DNA of 64,000 nt from CAMLHP01 sp035759745 (GTDB lineage: Bacteria; Gemmatimonadota; Gemmatimonadetes; Gemmatimonadales; GWC2-71-9), in the NCBI GenBank assembly GCA_035759745.1, contig DASTUF010000033.1, positions 31,783 to 95,782 of the forward strand, written 5' to 3'. Positions 35,693 to 44,318 of this stretch are shown piece after piece. The notes under the pieces were generated by a model that saw only the letters and a program-made list of their open reading frames with translations, ran no database searches and was not told the origin of the DNA. A program made the position numbers and the translations under genes. Positions within the stretch are counted from its first letter, which is position 1; the number at the start of each line of letters is the position of its first letter.

Positions 35693-37764
35693 CCACCCAC
35701 GTCGAAGTGCCGCGCGATCTGCTGCAGCTCGGCGGCCACGTCACCCAGCTCGCCGATGGCGCGTTCGAGTTCGGCCTGGCCCTGGGCCGCCTCGTCGGCG
35801 CGCTGCGCCAGCGCGGCGGCCTCGGTGTTCATCTTTTCCGAGCCATCGGCGATCCGGCTGAAGCGCTCGTTGAGCCGGTGGAAGGCCGACTCCTGGGATG
35901 CGGCCATGCCGGCCACCCGCTGCGCGTGGCTGCCCGCCTCGCCGGTGGCAGTGACGATCTGGTCGAACGCCGATGCCGTTGCGTTGCTGACGCCTTCAAC
36001 GTCGGCGGCGACGCCCTCGCCCACGTGCATCTGCTTGCCGACCGCCGCCACCTTGGCTGTGACCTCGCTGACCAGCACGCCCGCCTCGCGTGCGGCGGCC
36101 AGCGACTGCGACGCGAGCTGGCGGATCTCCTCGGCCACGACCGCGAAGCCGCGCCCCTCCCGCCCGGCGCGCGCTGCCTCGATCGCGGCGTTGAGCGCAA
36201 TCAGGTTGGTGGCGTCGGCGATCTCGCGAATGCTGCCGATGAAGCCGGTGATCCGGCGGCTCACGTCGCCGAGGGCGGCCACCTGCACCGAGCTGGCGCC
36301 GACGAACTCCTTGAACCGGCCCAGCCGGTCCAGCGCCTGGTTGAGCACGACGCGATTCCGGGCCGCGAGCTCGGCAGCGCGCGCGCTCGCTTCCGAGGCG
36401 CGCGAACCCTCGCCGGCCATCGCGGCGCTTACGCCGGCCAGGGTGGTGGTGTCCTCCAGGCCCTCGCGCACGAACGTCCGCTGCTCTCCCACGCTCTGAC
36501 CCATCGCGCGCGAAGTGGAACTCAGCGTCGCGGCCGACCGCCGCAGCGACTCGGTGGCGCGCGCCAGCGCGGAGACCTGGGTGCTGATCAGCTCGACCAG
36601 GCCAACCAGCGGACGCCGAAGCTCCGCTATGTGGATGGCGGTGGCGACCTGTGCCGCAACGGTATTCAGCGCCGAGAGATCCTTGGGGTGGTAGGCATTG
36701 GCCTTGAAGTGGTCCAGCTCCATGGTGCCGAGCATGTCGTCGCCGAACCGCAGCGGCTGCAGCACCACGCAGCGGATGCCTTCATCCATCTCCCCGAATC
36801 GTGGGTCGCGGCGCACGTCGCGAATCAGTGTCGTCCGGCCGGTGGCCAGCACCTCGCGTCGCTGGGCCGCGAACTCGGCCGGAGGCACCCCACGGCCGGG
36901 CCTGCCGATCTCCGACCGGTACATGAGCGTGGCATCTTCGCCCTCGCGCCGGTAGATCCGGAAATCGCCCCAGTCCAGCAACCGGTAGGCGAGCCGCTCG
37001 ATCTGCTCCAGCGACGCCTGCAGCGTCACATTGCCACTCACCGCCAGCTCCATCAGGTGGACCTTGTTCAGGTCCTCGGCGGCGATCGCCTCCTCCAGGA
37101 TCTTCCGGGTCAGCAGCCCCAGCACCGCGAGCAGCAGGAGCACCGGGATCCATCCCGCCGGCGCGAGCGCGTGCACGGCACCGGTGGCAGCCACGAGGCC
37201 GACCAGCGTCACGAGATAGGCGATGACTTCCCAGCGAAGGATCAGCAGCTGCTCCTGGGCCGCGAGCTTGTTCCGGAGCAGCATGCTGAAGTAGAACAGC
37301 GCCCGTGTGAGCACGAAGTAGGTCGCGATCAGCGTAAATGCGGCTGGCAGAATCTCGATCTCGAGCGCCGGCCGCCCCGTCGTCTCCCAGACCACGGCGT
37401 ACAGGCCGTAGGCACCCAGGAAGGCGAGCACCTCGCGTCCGGCATTGATCTGGGCCACGCGCGCGGCCTTGCGCAGGACCAGGAGGTCGCTGCCCAGCAC
37501 GCCCACCAGCAGCGCCAGCACCACCGGTGACGGGCCCAGCACGACGGCACCGGCCAGCGCGGCGAGCCCGGTCTGGGTGAGGTACGAGTACTTGCTGAGC
37601 CGGATCGGCGTGGCTCGCATCAGCACCACACCCGCCAGCAGCAACAGCGCGCCCACGGGGTGGTCGACCCAGCGACGGTCAAGCGCCAGCGCCACCAGCG
37701 CCAGGGCAATCCCCCCGAACTGCAGGAAGCGAGCGTACCCTCGGAGCACGAGGTTGACGTTCAT
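35689..37764 (-). CDS. Multi-pass membrane, GAF and methyl-accepting signalling-domain protein
   Basis: 691 residues. The N-terminal third has about seven or eight hydrophobic segments (from about 14 to 225), like an integral-membrane sensor. A GAF domain follows (about 255-400), then a methyl-accepting chemoreceptor cytoplasmic domain (about 430-690) with the canonical hairpin tip (REIADATNLIALNAAIEAARAG). It has no periplasmic ligand domain and no HAMP domain. No che or flagellar genes are present, so it may signal to a distant chemosensory array or to an alternative output. It overlaps trpA (TAATG) and folK (ATGA), placing a sensor inside a biosynthetic operon. Confidence 0.82.
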   Translation of the reverse strand: MNVNLVLRGYARFLQFGGIALALVALALDRRWVDHPVGALLLLAGVVLMRATPIRLSKYSYLTQTGLAALAGAVVLGPSPVVLALLVGVLGSDLLVLRKAARVAQINAGREVLAFLGAYGLYAVVWETTGRPALEIEILPAAFTLIATYFVLTRALFYFSMLLRNKLAAQEQLLILRWEVIAYLVTLVGLVAATGAVHALAPAGWIPVLLLLAVLGLLTRKILEEAIAAEDLNKVHLMELAVSGNVTLQASLEQIERLAYRLLDWGDFRIYRREGEDATLMYRSEIGRPGRGVPPAEFAAQRREVLATGRTTLIRDVRRDPRFGEMDEGIRCVVLQPLRFGDDMLGTMELDHFKANAYHPKDLSALNTVAAQVATAIHIAELRRPLVGLVELISTQVSALARATESLRRSAATLSSTSRAMGQSVGEQRTFVREGLEDTTTLAGVSAAMAGEGSRASEASARAAELAARNRVVLNQALDRLGRFKEFVGASSVQVAALGDVSRRITGFIGSIREIADATNLIALNAAIEAARAGREGRGFAVVAEEIRQLASQSLAAAREAGVLVSEVTAKVAAVGKQMHVGEGVAADVEGVSNATASAFDQIVTATGEAGSHAQRVAGMAASQESAFHRLNERFSRIADGSEKMNTEAAALAQRADEAAQGQAELERAIGELGDVAAELQQIARHFDVGG

Positions 37765-38558
37765 TACGCTGTCCCCAGCGCGTCGTGCAGCTGCACCAGC
37801 AGTGCCTCCAGGCCGGCCACTCCCCGCGCCTCGAGCGCCGCCACCAGCGCACTGCCCACCACGACGCCATCGGCCAGCTGGCCAGCCTCGCGCGCCTGCT
37901 CCGGCGTGGATACGCCGAAACCGACGGCGACCGGCAGAGAGGTCGCCTCGCGCACCCGCGCCACGGTGGCCGACAGGTCCGGAGGAAGCCCGGCCCGCGC
38001 ACCAGTCACGCCCAGGCGCGAGATCAGGTAGACGAACCCGCCCCCGAGCCGGCTCACTGCTCGCATGCGTTCGACGGACGTCGTCGGAGCAACCAGCGGA
38101 ATCCGGGTCAGCGGACCAGCGGCGAGCTGGGCTTCCAGCCCGGGATCGCTCCCGGCAGGAAGGTCAGTGACGAGCAGCCCGGCCACGCCGGCGGCCGCGG
38201 CATCGTCCATCAGCCGGGGCAAGCCATAGCGGAGCAGCGGATTGAGGTAGCTGAAGAGCACCACCGGACAGGACAGCCCGGCCGCGGCCACGAGGTCCAG
38301 CGCGCCACGCACGGTCATGCCGCCATCCAGCGCCCGCTGGGATGCGCGCTGGATCACCGGTCCATCGGCCAGCGGGTCGCTGAACGGCACACCCACTTCG
38401 ATGACCTCGGCCCAGCGCGCCGCCACCCGAAGCGCCTCGAGCGACGTCGCCCGGTCGGGATGACCGGCGGTGAGGTAGGCGACGAGCGCGGCAGCGGGCC
38501 CGCCAAGGGCGCCGCGCAGCGCCACGTCAGACGAAGTAATCGCCGGGGACAATGCCAT
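37764..38558 (-). CDS. trpA: Tryptophan synthase alpha subunit
   Basis: Cleaves indole-3-glycerol phosphate to indole and channels it to TrpB. 264 residues, TIM barrel; catalytic Glu54 and Asp65 (equivalents of E. coli Glu49 and Asp60) lie in VIEVGVPFSDPLADGP. YLTAGHPD, SYLNPLLRYG and GFGVSTPEQAR are typical. The ATG at 38558 gives a 32-bp overlap with the HD-GYP gene; a GTG at 38525 would begin at the conserved region. It is parted from trpB by two non-tryptophan genes, which is unusual. Confidence 0.94.
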   Translation of the reverse strand: MALSPAITSSDVALRGALGGPAAALVAYLTAGHPDRATSLEALRVAARWAEVIEVGVPFSDPLADGPVIQRASQRALDGGMTVRGALDLVAAAGLSCPVVLFSYLNPLLRYGLPRLMDDAAAAGVAGLLVTDLPAGSDPGLEAQLAAGPLTRIPLVAPTTSVERMRAVSRLGGGFVYLISRLGVTGARAGLPPDLSATVARVREATSLPVAVGFGVSTPEQAREAGQLADGVVVGSALVAALEARGVAGLEALLVQLHDALGTA

Positions 38559-39975
38559 GACGTCCAGGATTGGTCACCTTCACGATCGAGCGCAGGAAGC
38601 GACCTTCGGCGTCCATGTCGGCGAGATCGACGGTCGTGCCTGGTGGCGAAACCATGGCTCCCTCGGCGTCGATCGCAATACGCACCTGGGGCCGGTTGAG
38701 CAGGGCGGTGTCGGGATTGGGCGCCGCCACCACCGCGACCTCGAAGGTATCCAGAATCACGCAGGTTCCAACCGGGTAGATCCCGATCAGGTTGATGAAG
38801 GCCTTGACCAGCACCGGGTCGTAGCCCCGCCGGGGGTTCTCCCACATCTCGCGGAGCACCTGATCCGGCTCGATTGGCACGGTCTGGTAGGTCCGGCGCG
38901 AGGTGGCGGCGTCGAAGCCGTCGGCCACCGCCACGATCCGCGAGAACAGCCCCAGCTCGCGGGGCCGGATGGTGCGAGGGTACCCGGTCAGGTCGCGCTT
39001 CATGTGGTGCTCGTGGGCCACCAGGATCGACCGGTACGGAATCTCGTCGTAGCCCCGAAGGCCGAAGAGCGTGAGCGCGCCGAACCAGGGATGCGCCTGC
39101 ATGATCCGCCACTCGTGCTCGTCGAGGCCGCCGGTCTTGTTGAGCACGTCGGCCGGCACCCGTGCCTTGCCGATGTCGTGCATCAGGGCGGTCATTCCCA
39201 GGTCGTAGAGCTGCAGCTTGGAGAAGCCGAGCTTCTTGCCGAGCGACACCGCGAAGATGCAGACGTTGACCGAGTGCTGGAAGGTGTATTCGTCATAGTC
39301 GCGAATGGCGGTCAGACCCACCAGCGAGGTTTCGTTGTTGAGCACCTGGTCGACGATCAGCTGCACCGCGCGCTTGACCTTCTTCACGCTGCTGGCGCGC
39401 CCCATCCGGACACTGGTGACCACCTCGCGCGCGACACTCACTCCGTGGGAATAGACCCGCTTGGCGAGCTCCCGCTGGCGGGCCTGCTCGTCCACCGAGT
39501 CGGAATCGTCGTGCAGCCGCTCGACCTCGAGGCCATGCACTCCCGCCTGGAACAGGCGGTCGGACAGATCCTCGAACGGTTCCGCGGACTCCTTCTCGCT
39601 CACGGCAAGCAGGATACTGAGGAACGCCTGCCAATCCCGGCGGCGCACGTCACGGTGCACCCGCATGACGCCCGCTTCGCAGCGGCGCAGCAATGCGAGG
39701 ATGTTGCTGAACGAGGCGTAGTTGTCGAGCTCGAGCCGCAAGCGGGTGGAGTTGACGAAAATGAAGTCGCCCGCCAGGCGGACTTCGAGGTCGGGCTCGG
39801 GACCCAGCAGCGTTTCGGCCGCGTGCTCCAGGTCGTCGAGCGCGCGCTGGACAGTGGCGTTCTCGACCGGATACAGCTTGAGGCTGCGCAGGGCGGTATA
39901 GAACGCCAGCAGGAATCCGCGGCCGCCGGCGCGGAGGTGCCCCTCCTGGGGGAAGCCCTCGGTGGGCATCGTCAT
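38527..39975 (-). CDS. HD-GYP-type phosphohydrolase domain protein
   Basis: 482 residues. An N-terminal region of unknown fold (1-190), then an HD-GYP domain: FQHSVNVC near 232, HDIGK at 266-270, HEHHMKRD near 321, GYP at 331-333. HD-GYP domains hydrolyse cyclic di-GMP; the metal-binding His and Asp appear intact. A C-terminal extension (about 400-482) may be a small beta domain. No receiver domain is present. It overlaps the HEAT-repeat gene by 4 bp and trpA by 32 bp, so it is probably co-translated with both; a functional tie to the HEAT protein is more likely than one to tryptophan synthesis. Confidence 0.82.
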   Translation of the reverse strand: MTMPTEGFPQEGHLRAGGRGFLLAFYTALRSLKLYPVENATVQRALDDLEHAAETLLGPEPDLEVRLAGDFIFVNSTRLRLELDNYASFSNILALLRRCEAGVMRVHRDVRRRDWQAFLSILLAVSEKESAEPFEDLSDRLFQAGVHGLEVERLHDDSDSVDEQARQRELAKRVYSHGVSVAREVVTSVRMGRASSVKKVKRAVQLIVDQVLNNETSLVGLTAIRDYDEYTFQHSVNVCIFAVSLGKKLGFSKLQLYDLGMTALMHDIGKARVPADVLNKTGGLDEHEWRIMQAHPWFGALTLFGLRGYDEIPYRSILVAHEHHMKRDLTGYPRTIRPRELGLFSRIVAVADGFDAATSRRTYQTVPIEPDQVLREMWENPRRGYDPVLVKAFINLIGIYPVGTCVILDTFEVAVVAAPNPDTALLNRPQVRIAIDAEGAMVSPPGTTVDLADMDAEGRFLRSIVKVTNPGRHGIVPGDYFV

Positions 39976-41639
39976 TCGCCCCCTCCCCGAAGCGCGCTGC
40001 GCACCGCATTCCGGACGACCACGTCCTTTTCCTGCGCCGAGCGCTCGAGCGCCGCCCGTGCCTCGGGCGTGCCGATGCGGCCCAGTCCGAGCGCGGCACA
40101 GGCCCGCGTTTCGGCCGACTCCTTCATCCGGAGCAGGCCCTTCCCCTCGAGCATCGCCGCCAGCGGCTTGATCGCCTGCTCCCCCGCGATGGAGCCGAAC
40201 GCCTCGAAGAAGGCGCGGCGCTCGCCCAGGTCGATGCCGGAGCGTCCCTTGCCCTGCACCACCGCCTCGACTCGCCGAAGCGCATTGCGATACCCTCGGG
40301 CGCCGACTGCTCGGGCGGCGGCGATGCGCACCTCACGGTCGGCATCCTCCAGGGCCCGGTCGAGATGCGCCAATGCGCCGGCGGTACCAACCGCGGCCAG
40401 GGCCTGGGCGGCCAGGAGCCGCAGCTCCGCCGACCGGTGCGTCAGCAGGTCGCCCAGCCCGGGAACCGCGCCCTGCAGCTTGAGCCGGCCGCAGACTTCC
40501 ACCAGGGCCGGCAGCGCCGGGTGATCCGACTGGTGCAGCAGCCGCAACACCTCGGCCGAATTCTCGGACGCGAGCCGATCGACCGTGGCCTCGAGCATCT
40601 CCCGGACGGTTTCCGAGCTGAGGTCGGGCATGGAGGACAGGATGGTCTCGAGCGCCGCCGGCTTGAGTTCCGCCAGCACGTGGCGCACGTCCGGGTCGCC
40701 GGCGCGAATGGTGGTCTCGTCCAGTGACTGGACCAGCTGGCGCACGATTGCCGGCTCGCTGAGGCGCGCCTCGAACGCATCGAGGCGGGCGCGATCGTCG
40801 ACCGCGTCCGGAGGAAGACGGGAGCCGAGCGAGCGCAGCTCGCGCAGGATGCTGGCCACCACCCCGAAGTCCCCGCGATGGAGCAGGTTGGGGAACAGCG
40901 CGTCGAGAATCGCGAGAATCTCATCATGCACGGCCGGCGCCGGTTCCAGCTCGTACAGATCGAACAGGATGCTCAAGGCACTGGAACGGACATCACGTCC
41001 GTACTCGCGCTCGACTTCCTGGACGACGTAGTTGATCTCGCTTTCGTCGAGGAAGTACAGCGTGCCGTCGAAGTCATCCAGGTCCACCACACCGGACGGC
41101 CGGGGCGCCTCCTGCTCCACTTGCTCCCGGCGCGCCTCGGGCGTCACACTGGGGTCCGGCTTGCCCTGGGTTTCAATCGCATCGGCGTCGGTGAACGGCT
41201 CCGCGAAGACGTAGGAAATCCACTGGAACTCGCGCTCCCACAGCAAGGTCAGCAGGTCGTCCGGCGCGTCGGTGGCGAGGTAGCGCGCCTTGTTGACCAG
41301 GTCGAGCAGCTGGATGATCTCGTCGCCCTCGACGCCGCGCTTGAAGGTCAGTACCCGCAGCCCGTCCTTGTACAAGGTCCAGGCGAGGCTGTCGGCCTTG
41401 CTGAGCTGCTGGTAAACGACCTGCTCCTCCCAGTGGAAGTCGGTCTCCGCCACCACCAGCACCAGCTCGTCGGTGGCGGCCCAGATCGGGGCGAACGCCG
41501 CCCGCGCCGCCTGCTCCGCGCGCTGATAGATGGGATTGTTGGGGAGGTACATCTGGAATGCCCGCAGCGCCTTGACCAGGCTCTGGATCAGCTCCGCCAC
41601 CTGGGACGGAGGCAGTACCGTGGCGGCGTCAGTCGTCAC
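39972..41639 (-). CDS. HEAT-repeat protein of unknown function
   Basis: 555 residues from a GTG overlapping the trpB stop (GTGA). The N-terminal half (about 1-300) starts SQVAELIQSLVKALRAFQMY and includes YLPNNPIYQRAEQ. This resembles the N-terminus of the neighbouring HD-GYP protein (FYTALRSLKLYPVENATVQRA), suggesting a shared domain in the pair. The C-terminal half is a run of HEAT/PBS-lyase-like alpha-helical repeats (HRSAELRLLAAQALAAVG, DADREVRIAAARAVGARG, ETRACAALGLGRIGTPEARAAL, QEKDVVVRNAVRSAL). Such repeats act as protein scaffolds. No enzyme motif is seen. Confidence 0.78.
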   Translation of the reverse strand: MTTDAATVLPPSQVAELIQSLVKALRAFQMYLPNNPIYQRAEQAARAAFAPIWAATDELVLVVAETDFHWEEQVVYQQLSKADSLAWTLYKDGLRVLTFKRGVEGDEIIQLLDLVNKARYLATDAPDDLLTLLWEREFQWISYVFAEPFTDADAIETQGKPDPSVTPEARREQVEQEAPRPSGVVDLDDFDGTLYFLDESEINYVVQEVEREYGRDVRSSALSILFDLYELEPAPAVHDEILAILDALFPNLLHRGDFGVVASILRELRSLGSRLPPDAVDDRARLDAFEARLSEPAIVRQLVQSLDETTIRAGDPDVRHVLAELKPAALETILSSMPDLSSETVREMLEATVDRLASENSAEVLRLLHQSDHPALPALVEVCGRLKLQGAVPGLGDLLTHRSAELRLLAAQALAAVGTAGALAHLDRALEDADREVRIAAARAVGARGYRNALRRVEAVVQGKGRSGIDLGERRAFFEAFGSIAGEQAIKPLAAMLEGKGLLRMKESAETRACAALGLGRIGTPEARAALERSAQEKDVVVRNAVRSALRGGGE

Positions 41640-42838
41640 GCCGTCGCCCCCGCGCGCCCGGCCACCAGCGCGACGTCCTTGTCTCCCCGGCCGCTGAGGC
41701 ACACCAGCACCCGCGATCCGGCGGGCCACGGCGCGGCGGGTCGCCGCACCCAGGCCAGCGCGTGGGCGGTCTCCAGCGCCGGGATGATGCCTTCGAGTCG
41801 CGCCAGCTCGCCGAACGCTTCCAGCGCGGCGCTGTCACCGACCGCGTGATAGCGGGCACGCCCGCTGTCGGCGAGCCAGCTGTGTTCCGGGCCCACGCCG
41901 GGATAGTCCAGCCCGGCGGAGATCGAGTGCGCCTCGCGCACCTGGCCGTCCTCGTCCTGCAGCAGGTAACTGAGACTGCCATGCAGCACCCCGGGCGAGC
42001 CCGCGCCCAGCGATGCGCTGTGCAGTCCCGAGTCGAGTCCCTCGCCAGCCGCTTCCACTCCGATGAGGTCCACGTCCGCATCATCGATGAACGCATCGAA
42101 GATCCCCATGGCGTTGGACCCGCCGCCAACGCACGCCACGACCGCGGTCGGAAGCGCCCCCGCGGTCTGGAGCATCTGCTGCCGGGCCTCACGCCCGATC
42201 ACCGACTGGAAGTCGCGCACCATGCGGGGATACGGATCGGGCCCGACGATCGATCCGATCACGTAATGCGTGATGTCCACGGCGCCGACCCAGTCACGAA
42301 TGGCCTCGTTGGTTGCGTCCTTCAACGTGCGAGAACCCGACTCGACCGGCACGACCCGTGCGCCGAGCAACTCCATGCGGAAAACGTTCAGCGCCTGTCG
42401 CGCGATGTCGGCCGCTCCCATGTACACCACGCACTCAAGCCCGAACCGGGCACAAACGGTGGCCGTCGCCACCCCGTGCTGCCCGGCGCCGGTCTCGGCG
42501 ATGATCCTCCGCTTGCCCATGCGCCGAGCCAGCAGCACCTGGCCCACCGTGTTGTTGATCTTGTGGGCGCCGGTGTGGTTCAGGTCCTCGCGCTTGAGCC
42601 AGACCTCGGCTCCAGCTGCCGCGCCAAAGCGCGGCGCCTCGGTGATGGGTGACGGCCGTCCCACGAAATCCGCCAGCAGCCCGTCGAGTTCCTCGTGAAA
42701 GGCTGTGTCGGCACGCGCCACCGCGTACACCTCGGCCAGCTGCTCCAGCGCCGGGATGAGGGTCTCGGGCACGTAGCGACCGCCGTAAGGTCCAAACCGG
42801 CCGCCGGGCGCGCGCTCAGGCGCCAGCCTGCTCGCCAC
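41636..42838 (-). CDS. trpB: Tryptophan synthase beta subunit
   Basis: PLP enzyme joining indole and serine. 400 residues of the TrpB1 (classical) class. The Schiff-base Lys is Lys93 in NHTGAHKINN; the Gly-rich phosphate loop CVGGGSNAMG and the GRYVPETL N-terminus are standard. The start is a GTG overlapping trpF by 23 bp. It follows trpF directly and has TrpA encoded two genes downstream, so the usual alpha-beta complex is expected. Confidence 0.95.
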   Translation of the reverse strand: MASRLAPERAPGGRFGPYGGRYVPETLIPALEQLAEVYAVARADTAFHEELDGLLADFVGRPSPITEAPRFGAAAGAEVWLKREDLNHTGAHKINNTVGQVLLARRMGKRRIIAETGAGQHGVATATVCARFGLECVVYMGAADIARQALNVFRMELLGARVVPVESGSRTLKDATNEAIRDWVGAVDITHYVIGSIVGPDPYPRMVRDFQSVIGREARQQMLQTAGALPTAVVACVGGGSNAMGIFDAFIDDADVDLIGVEAAGEGLDSGLHSASLGAGSPGVLHGSLSYLLQDEDGQVREAHSISAGLDYPGVGPEHSWLADSGRARYHAVGDSAALEAFGELARLEGIIPALETAHALAWVRRPAAPWPAGSRVLVCLSGRGDKDVALVAGRAGATA

Positions 42839-43460
42839 AGACCACCTCCAGAAACGCCTTCATTCGTTCAGGACTCTTGATGCCGGCAGAATGCTCGACC
42901 CCGGAACTTACATCAACGATGTCTGGCTGGACGAGGCTCAGCGCCTCCGGCAGGCGCTCGGCCGTCAGCCCGCCTGCAAGCGCGAAGCGCGGGCCGCGCA
43001 CCTGCTGCCGTGCGGCCAGCGCCAGCGAGAGGTCCAGCGGCGTTCCACTTCCGCCGGGCACGTTCGGCAGGCGCGGCTCGACCAGAACGACGTCCGCACC
43101 CCGCGCCGCGTCGCCCAGCAGAGGCAGATCCTCCAGCCCCGCCATCCGTGCCACCCGCCAGACCAGGAGGCCGGAGCTCGCGAGTTGGAGGGCGATTTCC
43201 TCCGTGCCTCCATCATGCAGCTGGGCACCGCTGAGGCCGGCCGCGTCGCAGCAATCCAGAATCGCGGTGGCGTCGTGACCGGCGAACACGCCCAGCACCG
43301 GAACCCCGTCCACCGCGTCGACTATAGCCCGGGCGCGCGGCACATCGACCTGACGCGGCCCTCCGGCAAACACAACGCCAAGCCAGGACGCGCCCAATGC
43401 CACAGCCAGTCGTGCATCCTCCGGCCGGGTGAGGCCACAGATCTTGGCTTCAACGACCAC
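42816..43460 (-). CDS. trpF: Phosphoribosylanthranilate isomerase
   Basis: Amadori rearrangement step of tryptophan synthesis, 214 residues, TIM barrel. The catalytic Cys lies in VEAKICGLTRPEDA at the start, and the general-acid Asp in VQPDIVDVSSGVEHSAGIKS near the C-terminus. LGVVFAGGPRQV and ALAGGLTAERLPEAL are family motifs. I use a GTG at 43460, inside the last codons of trpC (11-bp overlap); the longer frame above it is a shadow of trpC. Confidence 0.92.
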   Translation of the reverse strand: MVVEAKICGLTRPEDARLAVALGASWLGVVFAGGPRQVDVPRARAIVDAVDGVPVLGVFAGHDATAILDCCDAAGLSGAQLHDGGTEEIALQLASSGLLVWRVARMAGLEDLPLLGDAARGADVVLVEPRLPNVPGGSGTPLDLSLALAARQQVRGPRFALAGGLTAERLPEALSLVQPDIVDVSSGVEHSAGIKSPERMKAFLEVVCGEQAGA

Positions 43461-44241
43461 GGCGAGGCACCCGGGCCAGGGATTCCGCCAGTTGTGCCGG
43501 ATCGGTGGCAGCGGACAGCGCAGTTCCCACCAGCACCGCGTCGGCACCGAATGCGGCCGCCGCCATCACGTCCTCCGCGCTGCGGATACCGCTTTCGGCG
43601 ACGGCGATGCGATCGGCGGGCACGGCCGAAAGCAGCTCACCGGCGCGGTCCCGGTGCAGGTCGAACGTGTCCAGGTCCCGGCAGTTGACGCCGATGATGC
43701 GGGCGCCGCTGTCGAGCGCGCGATCGAGTTCGGGTGCGTCGTGCACCTCCACCAGGACGTCGAGCTCGGCGTCGGTGGCAAAGCAAACCAGCCGCTCCAG
43801 CGCTGGTCCCGGCAACACACGGGCGATGAGCAGCGCCGCGGAGGCGCCGGCCGCCCGGGCTTCCAGCAGTTGCTCCTCGGCCAGGAGAAAATCCTTCCGG
43901 AGCACAGGCACTGACACCGTGGCTACGACCAGTTCGAGATCGTCGAGCGAGCCACCGAATGACGGCTCGTCGGTCAGCACCGAAATCGCGGCCGCACCAG
44001 CATCAGCGTACAGGCGGGCGCGCTGATCCAGTGCCATCGAGGGATTGATGACCCCGGCCGATGGTGATCTCCGCTTGAGCTCGGCGATCATCCCGACGGT
44101 CGGCCCGACCAGGGCCGCGGCAAACTCCGGTGCCGGCGACGCTCCGGCCGCCGCACGTTCCAGCTCGCGCCGTCGCGGCCGCAGGGCGGCGGCTGTGGCC
44201 CGGGCGTGGGCCAGGATGCCTTCGAGGTGCCGACGTGCCAT
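43450..44241 (-). CDS. trpC: Indole-3-glycerol phosphate synthase
   Basis: Ring-closing enzyme of tryptophan synthesis, 263 residues. Motifs IAELKRRSPSAG (catalytic Lys), ISVLTDEPSFGGSLDDL, VLRKDFLL (Lys), EVHDAPEL, GVNCRDLDTF and AESGIRSAED are all present. First gene of the 13-gene minus-strand run and divergent from lexA, with 77 bp between start codons; the two candidate LexA boxes sit in that space. GAAGGG precedes the ATG. Confidence 0.95.
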   Translation of the reverse strand: MARRHLEGILAHARATAAALRPRRRELERAAAGASPAPEFAAALVGPTVGMIAELKRRSPSAGVINPSMALDQRARLYADAGAAAISVLTDEPSFGGSLDDLELVVATVSVPVLRKDFLLAEEQLLEARAAGASAALLIARVLPGPALERLVCFATDAELDVLVEVHDAPELDRALDSGARIIGVNCRDLDTFDLHRDRAGELLSAVPADRIAVAESGIRSAEDVMAAAAFGADAVLVGTALSAATDPAQLAESLARVPRRGR

Positions 44242-44242
44242 C

Positions 44243-44271
44243 TTGCCCTTCGGTCAGGGTTCGGGTACCTT
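44243..44271 (+). promoter_or_regulatory. Candidate lexA promoter
   Basis: TTGCCC (44243-44248), a 17-nt spacer and TACCTT (44266-44271). Transcription would start near 44279, giving a leader of about 40 nt before the lexA ATG. Two direct-repeat boxes overlap the spacer and the start site. Confidence 0.5.
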
Positions 44272-44287
44272 CGTTCGGAGTCTCTTC
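44248..44287. promoter_or_regulatory. Two candidate LexA boxes (NTTC-N7-NTTC direct repeats)
   Basis: CTTC-N7-GTTC at 44248-44262 and GTTC-N7-CTTC at 44273-44287. The four TTCGG words lie at 11-, 14- and 11-bp spacing. The 11-bp direct-repeat form matches the GTTC-N7-GTTC box of alphaproteobacterial LexA. Box 1 lies between -35 and -10 and box 2 at the predicted start of transcription, as expected for self-repression. Confidence 0.45.
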
Positions 44288-44318
44288 GGTCATTTCACCG
44301 CTGCTGGAGTACCTGGCC

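Noticed and set aside
44130..44318. N-terminal extension of LexA
   Set aside because: The extra residues are antisense to trpC and cross the candidate promoter; LexA proteins start at the winged helix seen from 44319.
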